Assembly (NCBI GenBank): GCA_026419835.1
Contig: JAOAKQ010000002.1
Location: 206,015 to 270,014, forward strand
Direction: 5' to 3'
Length of the DNA stretch: 64,000 nucleotides
From: Sulfolobales archaeon
GTDB lineage: Archaea; Thermoproteota; Thermoprotei_A; Sulfolobales; NBVN01
Position numbers and translations under genes: made by a program. This document shows, piece by piece, positions 42,203-51,964 of this stretch. The first letter of the stretch is position 1, and each line of letters begins with the position of its first letter. The notes beneath the pieces were generated by a model. That model was given only the letters and a program-made list of their open reading frames with translations, searched no databases and had not been told where the DNA came from.

Positions 42203-43523
42203 GAGAGTGATTATTGCTGGTGCTGGAGGTAGGGACTTCCACAACTTTCTAGCGTACTTTCGAAACAACCCTGAGTGTGAAGTAGTTGCTTTTACAGCTA
42301 CTCAGATACCCGGTATAGAGAGAAGGAGGTTTCCTCCAGAACTAGCTGGACCTAGATACCCTCAGGGAATCCCCATATACCCGGAGAGTGAGCTTCCCAA
42401 GTTGATCAGAGATTTCAGAGTTGATGAAGTAGTTCTATCCTATAGTGACTTAACTTACCAGGATGTTGGGAGATTGGCGTCCATAGTTCTCTCAGCTGGT
42501 GCCTCATTTAGACTACTATCTCCGTACGAGACGTTTCTCAAGTCCTACAAACCAGTTATAGCGGTTACAGCTGTAAGAACTGGAGCGGGTAAGTCCACCG
42601 TTTCTAGGGCGATTATTAGAGAGCTCCTAAAAGCTGGCGTTAGAGTAGTGCCTATTAGACACCCCATGGCTTACGGAGATTTAGTGAAGTCAGCCGTGCA
42701 GATCTTTAGATCTGAGGAAGACTTCGTTAAGTACGGAATCACGATCGAAGAAAGAGAGGAGTACGAGCAGTACGTGAGACTGGGACTCCCAGTTTTAGCT
42801 GGTGTTGACTACGGTAGGATCCTCCTCGAAGCTGAGAAGCTGGGGGATGTAATACTCTGGGATGGTGGCAACAACGACGCTCCATTCATAAAGTTCGACT
42901 ACATGGTCACAGTTGCCGACGCTATGAGACCGGGCCAGGAGGTATCGGCATATCCTGGTGAAGTTAATGCTAGGCTCGCAGATGCCGTTGTCGTAAACAA
43001 GGTCTCTAGGTCCAGTAGGGAGAACGTTGAGAAGGTTGTTTCGAACGTAAGAAAGATCAACCCTAGAGCTAAGATAGTGCTAGCGGATATGGAGGTCGTA
43101 GTAGAGAAACCAGAGCTCATAAGAAATAAGAGAGTTGCGGTTATTGAAGACTCTCCATCAGTCACCCACGGCGGTCTACCCTACGGCGCTGGGTTCGTTG
43201 CCGCTGAGAAGTACGGTGCTGCTGAAGTAGTCGATCCGAGACCCTACGCGGTTGGTATTATAAAGACGATGGTAGAGGAGTACCCGCATATGGGACCGGT
43301 AGTACCTTCCACAGGCTACACGCCGGAGCAGATAAGAGATCTCAACGAGACTTTGAAGAGAATGGGCGTGGATGCCGTGGTTCTTGGAACTCCAGCGGAT
43401 ATTTCGAAGCTTCTCGAAGTGGATGTACCTATCGTGAAAGTTTCGTGGGAGCTTAAGGTACTGGAAGGACCTACTATCGGTGAGCTAGTTAGAGAATTCC
43501 TACTGCGTGTTGGACTAGCGTAG
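42189..43523 (+). CDS. Cyclic 2,3-diphosphoglycerate synthetase-type GTPase
   Basis: A 444-aa protein of the COG2403/cDPGS family. N-terminal Rossmann-like part 'RVIIAGAGGRDFHNFLAYFRNNPECEVVAFTATQIPGI', then a P-loop domain 'VTAVRTGAGKSTVSRAI' and 'DVILWDGGNNDAPFI', then 'THGGLPYGAGFVAA'. cDPG is a heat-stabilising solute in methanogens; crenarchaeal members have no proven product, so function is by family. ATG 42189 is the sensible start; the track start 42123 is inside the upstream gene. Confidence 0.85.
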   Translation: MNLAKRVIIAGAGGRDFHNFLAYFRNNPECEVVAFTATQIPGIERRRFPPELAGPRYPQGIPIYPESELPKLIRDFRVDEVVLSYSDLTYQDVGRLASIVLSAGASFRLLSPYETFLKSYKPVIAVTAVRTGAGKSTVSRAIIRELLKAGVRVVPIRHPMAYGDLVKSAVQIFRSEEDFVKYGITIEEREEYEQYVRLGLPVLAGVDYGRILLEAEKLGDVILWDGGNNDAPFIKFDYMVTVADAMRPGQEVSAYPGEVNARLADAVVVNKVSRSSRENVEKVVSNVRKINPRAKIVLADMEVVVEKPELIRNKRVAVIEDSPSVTHGGLPYGAGFVAAEKYGAAEVVDPRPYAVGIIKTMVEEYPHMGPVVPSTGYTPEQIRDLNETLKRMGVDAVVLGTPADISKLLEVDVPIVKVSWELKVLEGPTIGELVREFLLRVGLA

Positions 43524-43553
43524 CTGCCTTTTTACTTACTACACTCAACTTCT

Positions 43554-45092
43554 TTGGTGAAGAACTTAGCTCCGTACGCTGGGAGGTTCGGCGAGTACAA
43601 CGTCTACGTTAGGTCCTCCGGCTACCCTAAGGTAGCTCTAGTATACCCAAGCACTTACCAAGCCTCGATATCGAACCTCTTTACGCACATAGCCTACTTC
43701 TACTTACTGGAGAAAAGTGACGCCCTAGTAGATAGATTCACCTTAGACAACCCAGATCGAGGTTCTGTAACTGAGAGAAAACTGCGGGAATTTGATTTGA
43801 TCCTCGCTAGTGCTAACTACGAGCTGGACTTACCGTACCTCGCTAAGCTACTCAGCGATGCCGGTGTAGAGGTCTTTGCGGAGAGGAGAAAAATGAGGCC
43901 TTTAATCATCGTAGGCGGCTTAGCAGCGATGTCAAACCCGGAGCCCTTCCTAGACATAGCTGATGCTTCATTTATTGGTGATGGGGAAGTTCTACTACAG
44001 AGATTAGTTCGATATTTCAGCACACTACCTGAAAACCCTGGAGCTTTTCTAGATTCTCTAGATAGTGGAGTGTACACGGGTGAAGCTAATGTTAGGAAGG
44101 TAGTCGTTGAAGACCTCAGCAACTCATTCCACCCTACCGTAGAAATCAGGTCGAAGAAGGTAGAGCCTGTGTTTGGAGAAGGATTCTATGTAGAGATATC
44201 GAGAGGATGTAGGTGGCTCTGCAAGTTCTGTCTTGAAGCGTACGCCATGTATCCGTATAGGTACAGAAGCCTGGAGACGGTGAAGAAACTAGTAGATGAA
44301 GGCTTAAGGCACGTAGAGAAAAAGAGAGTTGTCGTATACTCATCATCTCCTTTCGACCACCCAGGTATTAGAGACCTGCTCGAATACTTCATCGAGAACG
44401 AGGTAGACTTCTCACTACCGTCTATAAGGTGGGACACAGTAAAACTCGATGACCTGGACATCATATCGAAATCTACTCAGAAAACTCTAACACTCGCTCC
44501 GGAAACTATGAGTTCGAACCTGGGTTGCTCGATCGGTAAGTGCTTTAACTTCGACGTATTTAGTGAGCTGGTTAGTAAGGCTTTCAGAGAACGCTTTAAC
44601 GTTAAGCTCTACATAATGACCGGCTTCCCCCAGGAGAGCGAGGAAGACTTTCAAGAGACTTTAAGAAACCTAAGGAAGATTCTAGCTCTCTCACATGAAC
44701 TCGGTAGAAAGCTTACTGTAAATGTTAATCCTCTAGTTCCCAAACCTCACACCCCCCTTCAAGATAGCCCCCTACTAGCCGAGAAAGAGTACTCAAGGAG
44801 AGTTAAACTACTGGAAGCGGAACTAGGTAGAAGCACTGTAACACATCTTCGATGGCTTCACGCATTTGCGCAATCTCTCGTAGCTCTTGGCGATAGACGT
44901 ATTGGGAGGTTTTTCACGCTTTTAGCATTTAGAAATATATCTAAGCGGGATATGGTCGATCTAGCCAATACTTTAAAAGTAGACATATCGTTCCCTCTGA
45001 AGCACAGGTCTAGAGATGAGAGACCGTGGAGTCGGGTCGTGTTTCCGCTAGACCACATCGTAGATAGAATACCTTCACTCGGTAGGTCCTGA
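43554..45092 (+). CDS. B12-binding-domain-like radical SAM protein
   Basis: A 512-aa radical SAM protein. N-terminal part ('VALVYPSTYQASISNLFTHIAYFYLLEK' ... 'PLIIVGGLAAMSNPEPFLDIADASFIGDGE') resembles the cobalamin-binding-like domain of COG1032 enzymes. The cluster motif is 'ISRGCRWLCKFC' (CxxxCxxC). A later 'TGFPQESEEDFQETLRNLRKIL' fits radical SAM barrels. It starts 30 bp after cDPGS, so may share its transcript. Substrate unknown. Confidence 0.9.
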   Translation: MVKNLAPYAGRFGEYNVYVRSSGYPKVALVYPSTYQASISNLFTHIAYFYLLEKSDALVDRFTLDNPDRGSVTERKLREFDLILASANYELDLPYLAKLLSDAGVEVFAERRKMRPLIIVGGLAAMSNPEPFLDIADASFIGDGEVLLQRLVRYFSTLPENPGAFLDSLDSGVYTGEANVRKVVVEDLSNSFHPTVEIRSKKVEPVFGEGFYVEISRGCRWLCKFCLEAYAMYPYRYRSLETVKKLVDEGLRHVEKKRVVVYSSSPFDHPGIRDLLEYFIENEVDFSLPSIRWDTVKLDDLDIISKSTQKTLTLAPETMSSNLGCSIGKCFNFDVFSELVSKAFRERFNVKLYIMTGFPQESEEDFQETLRNLRKILALSHELGRKLTVNVNPLVPKPHTPLQDSPLLAEKEYSRRVKLLEAELGRSTVTHLRWLHAFAQSLVALGDRRIGRFFTLLAFRNISKRDMVDLANTLKVDISFPLKHRSRDERPWSRVVFPLDHIVDRIPSLGRS

Positions 45093-45097
45093 ACGAC

Positions 45098-45613
45098 CTA
45101 ACGTCTTAAACCCCGCAACTCAGCTACGAGGTGCCTTATCTCGGGAAGTACTAGCTTATCTAGAGCTAGCTCGACCGCCGCTGGAGATCCCGGTGTGACG
45201 AACACTAGCTTATCTCTCACAGCACAAGCTATAGCTCTAGTTGCTAGAGCTGCGGATCCGTGGATTTGGAATGTTATGTATCTAAATAGCTCACCAAAAC
45301 CGGGGATGTCTTTAGAGCACATCCCCCTAACTACATCGACGGACACATCCCTAGGTCCGAGACCGGTTCCACCAGACACTAGGACTACGTCGCACTTCTC
45401 AAGATTTCTAGCCAGTGCTTCAATTATTAAGTCTCTATCGTTAGGAACTACTTCATGGCCTCCGAGACCTACGTTATATCTGCTGAGGATTCTAGAGACG
45501 GTCGGAACTACTTCATCTACGTGAACACCGCGAGCTACTTTATCACTAGTTACTACAACGCAGAGGGAGATGCGTAGTTCCTGAGATTCTCTTCTATGTT
45601 TCTCAATAGACAA
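45098..45613 (-). CDS. moaB: Molybdopterin adenylyltransferase-like protein MoaB
   Basis: Activates molybdopterin for metal insertion in Mo/W cofactor synthesis. The 171-aa protein has the MoaB/MogA signatures 'DVVLVSGGTGLGPRDVSVDVV' and 'FVTPGSPAAVELALDKLVLPEI'. It follows the MIP18-type gene by 2 bp. W-dependent aldehyde oxidoreductases of hyperthermophiles are possible clients. Confidence 0.93.
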   Translation of the reverse strand: MSIEKHRRESQELRISLCVVVTSDKVARGVHVDEVVPTVSRILSRYNVGLGGHEVVPNDRDLIIEALARNLEKCDVVLVSGGTGLGPRDVSVDVVRGMCSKDIPGFGELFRYITFQIHGSAALATRAIACAVRDKLVFVTPGSPAAVELALDKLVLPEIRHLVAELRGLRR

Positions 45614-45615
45614 CT

Positions 45616-46020
45616 CTAGGTCCCGGACTTCTGAGCTCCTGCGGAGGGCCTCCTCATGTAGGCCTCGACTATGTCGTACCCGAATATTTCTCTAAACTTC
45701 TTCCTACCTTCTTCAGTCATCTTAGTTGGGTTCCACGGAGGGTCGAACACGAGGTCTATATTAACTTCGTTAATGTCTTTAATATCTGATAGAGCGCTAT
45801 ACACTGCTTCCTGTACTTGGTGAAGTAGAAACGTAACTATGGGGCACCCTGGAGCGGTCAGCGTCATCTTGATTCTAACGTTCCCCGCATCATCGACGTC
45901 TATACCGTAGATCAGCCCTAGGTCCCAGATGTTTATAGGAATCTCCGGGTCGTATACTCTTCTTAGAGCTTCTCTAAGTCTCTCGACGACCAGGTTCCTA
46001 TCGACCAGCTTTAACACCAT
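45616..46020 (-). CDS. MIP18/SufT-family (DUF59) Fe-S assembly factor
   Basis: A 134-aa protein with the DUF59 pattern 'LREALRRVYDPEIPINIWDLGLIYGIDV' and 'VRIKMTLTAPGCPIVTFLLHQV', including the conserved Cys in 'TAPGCP' linked to Fe-S protein maturation. The C-terminal '..DLVFDPPWNPTKMTEEGRKKFREIFGYD' is the usual extension. Operon with moaB. Confidence 0.9.
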   Translation of the reverse strand: MVLKLVDRNLVVERLREALRRVYDPEIPINIWDLGLIYGIDVDDAGNVRIKMTLTAPGCPIVTFLLHQVQEAVYSALSDIKDINEVNIDLVFDPPWNPTKMTEEGRKKFREIFGYDIVEAYMRRPSAGAQKSGT

Positions 46021-46150
46021 TAATGTATTTTCTGGAACCTTATAAGTATGGAGTTGGGTGAGTGCGGATAGAAATGCTAAATTTCAACAGCTACGCGGTG
46101 CGGCGGGCTTCGAGTGGGAGAAGTTCGAGAAAAATTAGGTAGAACTTAAT

Positions 46151-47749
46151 TTAATCTAGCACGCCTCTTCTAAGTACCTTCCCAGCTCTAACACGCGGAT
46201 CTAGCTTACCCGAATCAGCCACTACCTCACCGTTGATTATGACGTACTTAATTCCCTTAGGGTACGAGTGCGGGTTTTCGAACGTAGCTGTATCTTCAAT
46301 GCTGTAGTAGTTGAATACTACGAGATCCGCTTTAAATCCCGGTCTAATAAGTCCTCGGTTCCACAGTCTCAGCTTTCTCGCTGGGAGAGAAGTCATCTTT
46401 CTAATAGCTTCGTGCAGCGAGAGTGCCTTCTCTTCTCTAACGTACCTAGCTATAACTCTAGGGAAGGTACCGTATCTTCTCGGATGGGGTTTTCCAATAC
46501 CGAACCTACCAACGGACCCGTCACTTCCAATAGCTACTAGAGGATGCGATATGACTAGCCTAACGTCTTCTTCTCTCATAGTAAACGTTACCATACCTGT
46601 AGCCAGCTCATCGTCTAGGAGTAATCTCACCATAGCCTCCACGGGGTCTACGCCCATGGACTCAGCAATCTTATCTAGCCTCATACCCTCAAACTCTCCG
46701 TGCTTCGGAGAGTACGATATCATAATGTCGGACCACGAGATGTACCTCTCCTCGAATACAGCTTCTCCAAGTCTCTCTCTAAGTCTATCGACCACGTTCG
46801 GTTCACGCAACTTCCTCATTATCTCCTCAGAACTAGCTCCCCGTACGTCCTTAGGTAGGAGCGTTACGAGAGATGTAGATGCGGCGTAGTATGGATAGGC
46901 GTCCGCCGATATATCGTGACCTCTAGATGCGTAGTCTTCTATTATCTTCAAAGCTGTCCAAACCTTCCCCCAGCTAGGCTTACCACTAGCTTTTAGATGG
47001 GATATCTCTACACCTACCCCAGCTTTCAACCCAATGGATACGGCCTCAAACACGGAATCGAGCAATTTAACGCCTTCATTCCTCATATGTGTTGAGTATA
47101 TACCGCCGTAGGAAGCAGCTACCCTAGCTATCTCTATAATTTCCTCTGTCGAGGCGAAGGTGCCCGGAACGTATATGAGACCGGTACTAACTCCAAAAGC
47201 TCCGGCTTCCATAGCCTCCTTCGCTAGCTCCTTCATTAGCTGGATCTCTCTATCAGAAGGTTTTTCAGGACCGAAGCCCAGCACTGCCGCTCTAATAGTT
47301 CCATGACCTACCTGAAGAGCTATGTTGATTGCTGGCTTAAGTTCTTCTAGAGACTTAACGTACTCCCCGAAACTCCTCCACCTAACTTCTACCTCTGGGT
47401 GTTCACGCTTAACCCGCTTCACAAACTCCTCGTAGTTAACGTCCGTTAGAGGAGCTGGTGAGTAGCCGCAATTTCCAACTACTATGGTTGTAACACCTTG
47501 AAGTACGTAGTTATCTGCCGTTGGAACTTCGAAGATCGTTAGGTCGCTGTGGTTGTGCATATCTATGAATCCGGGTGAGACCACCAGTCCGGACGCATCT
47601 ACTACTCTCTCGGCTTCCACACCGCTCAGATCTCCGATAGACTTGATCTCGCTTCCGACAATTCCTACGTCGGCTCTAAATGGGGGTGAACCACTTCCAT
47701 CAACAACTATTCCGTTTTTAATAACTAAGTCGTAACCCATTCTACGCAC
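46151..47749 (-). CDS. N-acyl-D-amino-acid deacylase / D-aminoacylase-like amidohydrolase
   Basis: A 532-aa metal-dependent amidohydrolase. 'FIDMHNHSDL' gives the metal HxH, 'VGNCGYSPAPL' the Cys-containing loop of D-aminoacylases, 'THMRNEG' and 'EISHLKASG' the further His ligands, and 'AIGSDGSVG' the Asp. Length and order match D-aminoacylase/dihydroorotase-like enzymes. It overlaps the preceding aminotransferase gene by 8 nt, suggesting a joint role in amino-acid degradation. Confidence 0.9.
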   Translation of the reverse strand: MRRMGYDLVIKNGIVVDGSGSPPFRADVGIVGSEIKSIGDLSGVEAERVVDASGLVVSPGFIDMHNHSDLTIFEVPTADNYVLQGVTTIVVGNCGYSPAPLTDVNYEEFVKRVKREHPEVEVRWRSFGEYVKSLEELKPAINIALQVGHGTIRAAVLGFGPEKPSDREIQLMKELAKEAMEAGAFGVSTGLIYVPGTFASTEEIIEIARVAASYGGIYSTHMRNEGVKLLDSVFEAVSIGLKAGVGVEISHLKASGKPSWGKVWTALKIIEDYASRGHDISADAYPYYAASTSLVTLLPKDVRGASSEEIMRKLREPNVVDRLRERLGEAVFEERYISWSDIMISYSPKHGEFEGMRLDKIAESMGVDPVEAMVRLLLDDELATGMVTFTMREEDVRLVISHPLVAIGSDGSVGRFGIGKPHPRRYGTFPRVIARYVREEKALSLHEAIRKMTSLPARKLRLWNRGLIRPGFKADLVVFNYYSIEDTATFENPHSYPKGIKYVIINGEVVADSGKLDPRVRAGKVLRRGVLD

Positions 47750-48878
47750 CGAACGAGTGCATGACTTCTTGAGCTGCTCTTAGGGAGGACCCCAGCTCTA
47801 CTCTGTACCCGAGCTTAGCTAGAGACCTCTCTAGAGCCGCTAGAGTAGCGATCACATCACTAGCTGCGACCTCACCCATGTGCCCTATTCTGAATATCTT
47901 TCCGCGCAGCTCCCCCAGCCCGCCAGCAATTTCAATTCCTCTAGCACGCATCTCGCTGTAGAGCTTCACCCACTCAACACCTTCCGGTATGTAAGCGGCT
48001 GTAACTGTGTGAGCTCTAAAAGGCTCTTCAGCAACTAGCTTCAGACCGAGTGCTTCAAGACCTTTCTGAACGGCTCTAGCCAGCACTTCATGCCTTCTGT
48101 ACCTAGCTTCAAGACCCTCCGCGAGGATCTTCTTGAGCGATCCGTGGAGTGCGTAAACGAGGTTTACCGCTGGAGTAATGTAGTAGTTTCTAGTTGACTC
48201 CATCTCCTTCAGGAGCTTCGATACGTTGAAGTACGTTGTTTCGTTATCGGTTAGCGGGGTGAACCCCTTCCTGTAGGCAACTATGGCTAGTCCGGGGGGT
48301 ACTGCCAGCGCTTTCTGAGAACCCGTTAGACATACGTCAACGCTCCACTCATCTAACTTCATATCCATTCCACCTATTGACGCTATTCCATCAACCACGA
48401 CCTTAGCCCCGAATTCCTTAGCTTTCTTCGCGATCTTCTCAACGGGGTTTGCTACAGCCACCGAGGTCTCTACGTGTTGAAGTAGTACGGTGCTGTAGTT
48501 ACCCTCCTTCAGCACCTTCTCCACGTCTTCATCAGTAAACCCCCTACCAGTAGGTGACTGCGCTACGCTGACGCTAGCTCCAACTCTTCTAGCGGCGTCC
48601 GCTAGGTAGTCTGCGAAGTAGCCAGCTTTAAGAACCACGACCTTCTCTCCTGGTTTAACTGAGGTTCTTACAGCTAGTTCTATAGCTGCCGTTCCACTTC
48701 CAGGAATAACTACTATATCACCTCCCGTTCCGAATACTTTCTTCAGCATATCTAGAGATTCTCTATGTATAGCATCGAAGTCCGCTGAAACGTGACTGAA
48801 CGTCGGCTTAGCCATGTCGAGCATAGTCTCCGGGTCAACCAATGAGGGACCCGGAATCATTAGTAAGAACCTGACCAA
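47742..48878 (-). CDS. Class V aminotransferase (alanine-glyoxylate / serine-pyruvate type)
   Basis: PLP enzyme, 378 aa, of the AGT/serine-glyoxylate group. 'LMIPGPSLVDPETMLDMAKPTFSHVSADF' is the characteristic start, 'VVVDGIASIGGMDMKLDEWSVDVCLTGSQKALAVPPG' holds the PLP Lys. First gene of a two-gene operon with the D-aminoacylase; a phosphonate or glyoxylate substrate is possible but not shown. Confidence 0.92.
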   Translation of the reverse strand: MVRFLLMIPGPSLVDPETMLDMAKPTFSHVSADFDAIHRESLDMLKKVFGTGGDIVVIPGSGTAAIELAVRTSVKPGEKVVVLKAGYFADYLADAARRVGASVSVAQSPTGRGFTDEDVEKVLKEGNYSTVLLQHVETSVAVANPVEKIAKKAKEFGAKVVVDGIASIGGMDMKLDEWSVDVCLTGSQKALAVPPGLAIVAYRKGFTPLTDNETTYFNVSKLLKEMESTRNYYITPAVNLVYALHGSLKKILAEGLEARYRRHEVLARAVQKGLEALGLKLVAEEPFRAHTVTAAYIPEGVEWVKLYSEMRARGIEIAGGLGELRGKIFRIGHMGEVAASDVIATLAALERSLAKLGYRVELGSSLRAAQEVMHSFGA

Positions 48879-49029
48879 CTTATCACCTCGAAATGCACTG
48901 TAAGTAAACCGTTATAAGTGAGTAGCTTTGAGGTTCAAGTACCCAGCGCTCTAAACCGCGGTAGACACTAGATAACTACCCGATTACAGCGAGTTCTCCG
49001 AGCTTATTAGTACGCGCTACTTACCCAAG

Positions 49030-49710
49030 TTGAGGGTGGGTGAATTGCTTAGAGTAAGAGTTGTTGACCACCCATACGCTCAAGCAATACTCACAGTTCT
49101 TAGAGATAGGAGAATTTCACAAATAGAATTCAGGAAGGGTCTCGTAAGACTGGGTAGGGTTATCGGGTTCGAGATGGTGAAGGAGCTCGACGTAGAGGAG
49201 TGCGAAGTTGAAACTCCCCTGGGTGTTAAAACCAAGGGTGTTAGAGTAAAGGACCTCGATAGGGTCGTCATTATTACGGTATTGAGAGCTGCGTGGCCTC
49301 TTACTGAAGGTTTAGTCAAGATATTCTTTAATGCTAGGCAGGGAGTTGTAGTAGCTAGAAGAGTTGAAGAAAAGGGTATGAGAAACTACGAATTCGATGT
49401 AGATATCGCGTACCTGAAGATCCCGTCGATCGGCTCAGAGAATATCGTGATACTGAGCGACGTCATGGTCGCCACGGGTTCTACGGCGGATAGAGCTCTC
49501 AGAGAGGTAGTTAAGTACGGGAAAGCTAAGAAGTACTTCCTAACTTCAGTTATAACTACGCCTATAGCATTAGCGAGACTGAGTAAGGTAAGTGAGGAGC
49601 TTGGAATAGACCTAACTGTGTACTCAGTAGCTATAGACCCGGAAGTTAATGAGAGAGGGTACATAGTTCCCGGGCTCGGTGATGCTGGGGATAGAGCTTT
49701 TGGTTCGTAG
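49030..49710 (+). CDS. upp: Uracil phosphoribosyltransferase
   Basis: Salvages uracil to UMP using PRPP. The 226-aa protein has 'VVDHPYAQAILTVLRDRR', 'VIITVLRAAWPLTEGLVKIF', the PRPP loop 'VILSDVMVATGSTADRAL' and the C-terminal 'YIVPGLGDAGDRAFGS' uracil-binding segment, diagnostic of Upp. The 3' end overlaps rpr2 by about 32 nt. Confidence 0.95.
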   Translation: MRVGELLRVRVVDHPYAQAILTVLRDRRISQIEFRKGLVRLGRVIGFEMVKELDVEECEVETPLGVKTKGVRVKDLDRVVIITVLRAAWPLTEGLVKIFFNARQGVVVARRVEEKGMRNYEFDVDIAYLKIPSIGSENIVILSDVMVATGSTADRALREVVKYGKAKKYFLTSVITTPIALARLSKVSEELGIDLTVYSVAIDPEVNERGYIVPGLGDAGDRAFGS

Positions 49711-50044
49711 GAGGAGCGTAGCCGTAGTCAAAGACTTAGCTAGACAGAGAAGCTTAGTACTCTATACACAAGCTATTCAAAGTATTGAAGAAGGACGTAT
49801 CGATAGAGCGCGCGCATACATCGAGCTAGGTTTAAGAATTCTTCAAAAAAGTAGAGCTAGAAAGCCTATCTACTACAGAAGGTGGGTATGCAGGAAGTGC
49901 CGCACTCCCCTAGTTCCGGGCGCAACGAGTAGAGTAAGAGTTAGAGGTACCCGCTCGTACTTAGTCGTAGTTAAGAAGTGCCTGATCTGCGGCTGGATCA
50001 ATAGAACTGCCGCTAGTAGAAAGCGGGTGTCTAACTTAAGGTAG
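49679..50044 (+). CDS. rnp4: RNase P protein component Rpr2 (Rnp4)
   Basis: Archaeal RNase P subunit that, with the RNA and other proteins, matures tRNA 5' ends. The 121-aa protein has the N-terminal two-helix part ('QRSLVLYTQAIQSIEEGRIDRARAYIELGLRILQKSR') and a zinc ribbon 'CRKC...CLIC' (about residues 71-106), as in Rpr2. The exact start is uncertain because of overlap with upp. Confidence 0.9.
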   Translation: MMLGIELLVRRRSVAVVKDLARQRSLVLYTQAIQSIEEGRIDRARAYIELGLRILQKSRARKPIYYRRWVCRKCRTPLVPGATSRVRVRGTRSYLVVVKKCLICGWINRTAASRKRVSNLR

Positions 50045-50111
50045 GCCGCAGCGGTGGTTTACTATACGCTAGAATATTTTACTTAACCGTTTTATCAGTC
50101 CGGTGCCCTAG

Positions 50112-50999
50112 TTGATTCGCAGAGAAGATCTGAACTTACTGGTTAGCGAGTGGGCTAGGAAGTTCTACTCGAAAAGGTTGTTCTCTATTCAAGACCTCTT
50201 TGGTGTAGATAAGGCAATTGTTGGAATGGTCCACCTACTCCCACTGCCGGGAGCTCCAGCTTACGAAGGATACTCTATTGACGCGATCGTAGATCAGGCG
50301 GTTCGTGAAGCTAGAATATACGAAGAGAACGGTGTGAACGGAGTTATCGTCGAGAATATGTGGGACCTACCGTACTACAGCGGCGCCGCCAGGATACCTC
50401 CGGAAGAGATAGCTGCGCACGCGGTCGTGGCTAGAGAAGTTGCTAAGAGCGTTAGCATCCCCATAGGGATCACAGTTATTCACAACGGAGGTAGGGTAGC
50501 TCTAGCTATAGCTAAAGCATCTGGTGCGAAGTTCATTAGAGTATGCCTGTACACAGGTGCTGCGGTCTGGGATACCGGGGAGCTCGATAGTGGTGTTACT
50601 GCCGATATCTTTAGACTTAGAAAGCACCTATACGCCGAGGACGTGAAGTTCTTCGTAGATGTAGTTAAGAAGCACAGCGTGCTATTCCCTGGAGTAGACC
50701 TGGAGACCCACGTTACGTGGTCTCTCTTCTACCTAGCGGATGCCCTGATAGTAACTGGGAGAATGACTGGGGAGCCCCCATCTCCGGAAACCGTGAGGAA
50801 GGTTAAGGAAATGGCTGGTGACGTACCAGTTCTCGTAGGGAGCGGTCTAAGCTTAGATAACGCAGAGAAACTACTTAAATACGCTGACGGAGCTATTGTA
50901 GGAACGTACTTTAAGGTAAGCGGAGTAACTCAGAACCCCGTCGACCCGGATAGGGTCAGGAAGTTTATGGAGGTAATTAGAAGGTTGAGAAATCGATGA
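50112..50999 (+). CDS. BtpA family protein (COG0434)
   Basis: A 295-aa TIM-barrel protein of the BtpA family: 'VGMVHLLPLPGAPAYEGYSIDAIVDQAVREARIYEENGVNGVIVENMWDLPYY', 'SIPIGITVIHNGG', 'ALIVTGRMTGEPPSPE'. In cyanobacteria BtpA helps photosystem assembly, but archaeal members probably act on sugars or nucleotides; here its 4-nt overlap with a PfkB-type sugar kinase suggests a sugar-nucleoside role. Confidence 0.9.
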   Translation: MIRREDLNLLVSEWARKFYSKRLFSIQDLFGVDKAIVGMVHLLPLPGAPAYEGYSIDAIVDQAVREARIYEENGVNGVIVENMWDLPYYSGAARIPPEEIAAHAVVAREVAKSVSIPIGITVIHNGGRVALAIAKASGAKFIRVCLYTGAAVWDTGELDSGVTADIFRLRKHLYAEDVKFFVDVVKKHSVLFPGVDLETHVTWSLFYLADALIVTGRMTGEPPSPETVRKVKEMAGDVPVLVGSGLSLDNAEKLLKYADGAIVGTYFKVSGVTQNPVDPDRVRKFMEVIRRLRNR

Positions 51000-51964
51000 G
51001 TCGAGGTAGTAGGTGTGATGTAGCGGCTTTCGGCGACTTACTACTCGACGTCGTACTGCGTGTTGAAGAAGAAATCGAGCTGAAGGACGTATCCTACGTA
51101 GTTAAAGACGGCTGGGCATCGCCGGGAGGTTCCGCTGCGAATTTCTCTGTAGCTCTATCTAGACTAGGCTTGAGGACCTGCCTCGTGTCTACTGTCGGAA
51201 ACGACATCCTCGGGTACCTACTTACGTCAGACCTCGAGAAGGAGGGGGTTGACGTTGGGTTGGTTAGAGTACTCGATGGCGAATCAACGGGCTTTACCGT
51301 ATCGATAGTGAGTCCTAGAGGTACTAGAACCCTCGTAACCTATAGAGGAGCTAGTAGAAACAACGTTATAGACCCTGAGAGAGTTCGGCGCGCACTTGAA
51401 GATGCTAAACTCGTATTCATCTCCGGGTACGCAGTGCGCAATACTGATGGGGGTGAATCTATAGTTAGGCTAGCTAAGCTAGGGAGTGAGCTGGGAGTGG
51501 AAACGGCTATCGACTTGGGTGGATTCGGTAGAGAACACCTACCTAAGCTACCGGATCTTCGCGGAATCATCAGCTACGTATTTCTCAATGCGGAGGAGCT
51601 CAGAATATTGGTGGATTGCGAAGAGCTGAGCGGGTGTGTTAGAACTCTGTACGAAAACATCTCCCCCAGAGCTGTATTCATTAAAGCTGGGAGTGAAGGT
51701 AGTATCGTATTCGACGGTAGTGAGGTAGTTAGAGTAGAACCGTACAGCGTAGACGTTGTTGACCCAACCGGGTGTGGCGATGCGTACAACGCCGGGGTAG
51801 TCCTGGGAATTCTCAGAGGCCACAGTGCGGTTAGAGCCGCTGAACTAGGGAACCTGCTCGGTGCTTATAAAGTTCAAGGAAGAGGTTCCAGGTATCTACC
51901 TAGGAGTTTGAGAGAACTAGAAGAATTTAAGAAAAGCTACGCGCGGAAGCATTTGGGTAGCTGA
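50996..51964 (+). CDS. PfkB-family carbohydrate or nucleoside kinase
   Basis: A ribokinase-fold enzyme, 322 aa. N-terminal 'GGSAANFSVALSRLGLRTCLVSTVGNDILG' and the catalytic 'VDPTGCGDAYNAGVVLGIL' (Asp base in the GCGD motif) are intact. Coupled by a 4-nt overlap to btpA. Substrate cannot be assigned. Confidence 0.92.
   Translation: MSRGSRCDVAAFGDLLLDVVLRVEEEIELKDVSYVVKDGWASPGGSAANFSVALSRLGLRTCLVSTVGNDILGYLLTSDLEKEGVDVGLVRVLDGESTGFTVSIVSPRGTRTLVTYRGASRNNVIDPERVRRALEDAKLVFISGYAVRNTDGGESIVRLAKLGSELGVETAIDLGGFGREHLPKLPDLRGIISYVFLNAEELRILVDCEELSGCVRTLYENISPRAVFIKAGSEGSIVFDGSEVVRVEPYSVDVVDPTGCGDAYNAGVVLGILRGHSAVRAAELGNLLGAYKVQGRGSRYLPRSLRELEEFKKSYARKHLGS

Noticed and set aside
46311-46889. 192-aa plus-strand ORF
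   Set aside because: Lies wholly antisense within the D-aminoacylase gene, low-complexity Ser/Pro-rich translation typical of a shadow frame.
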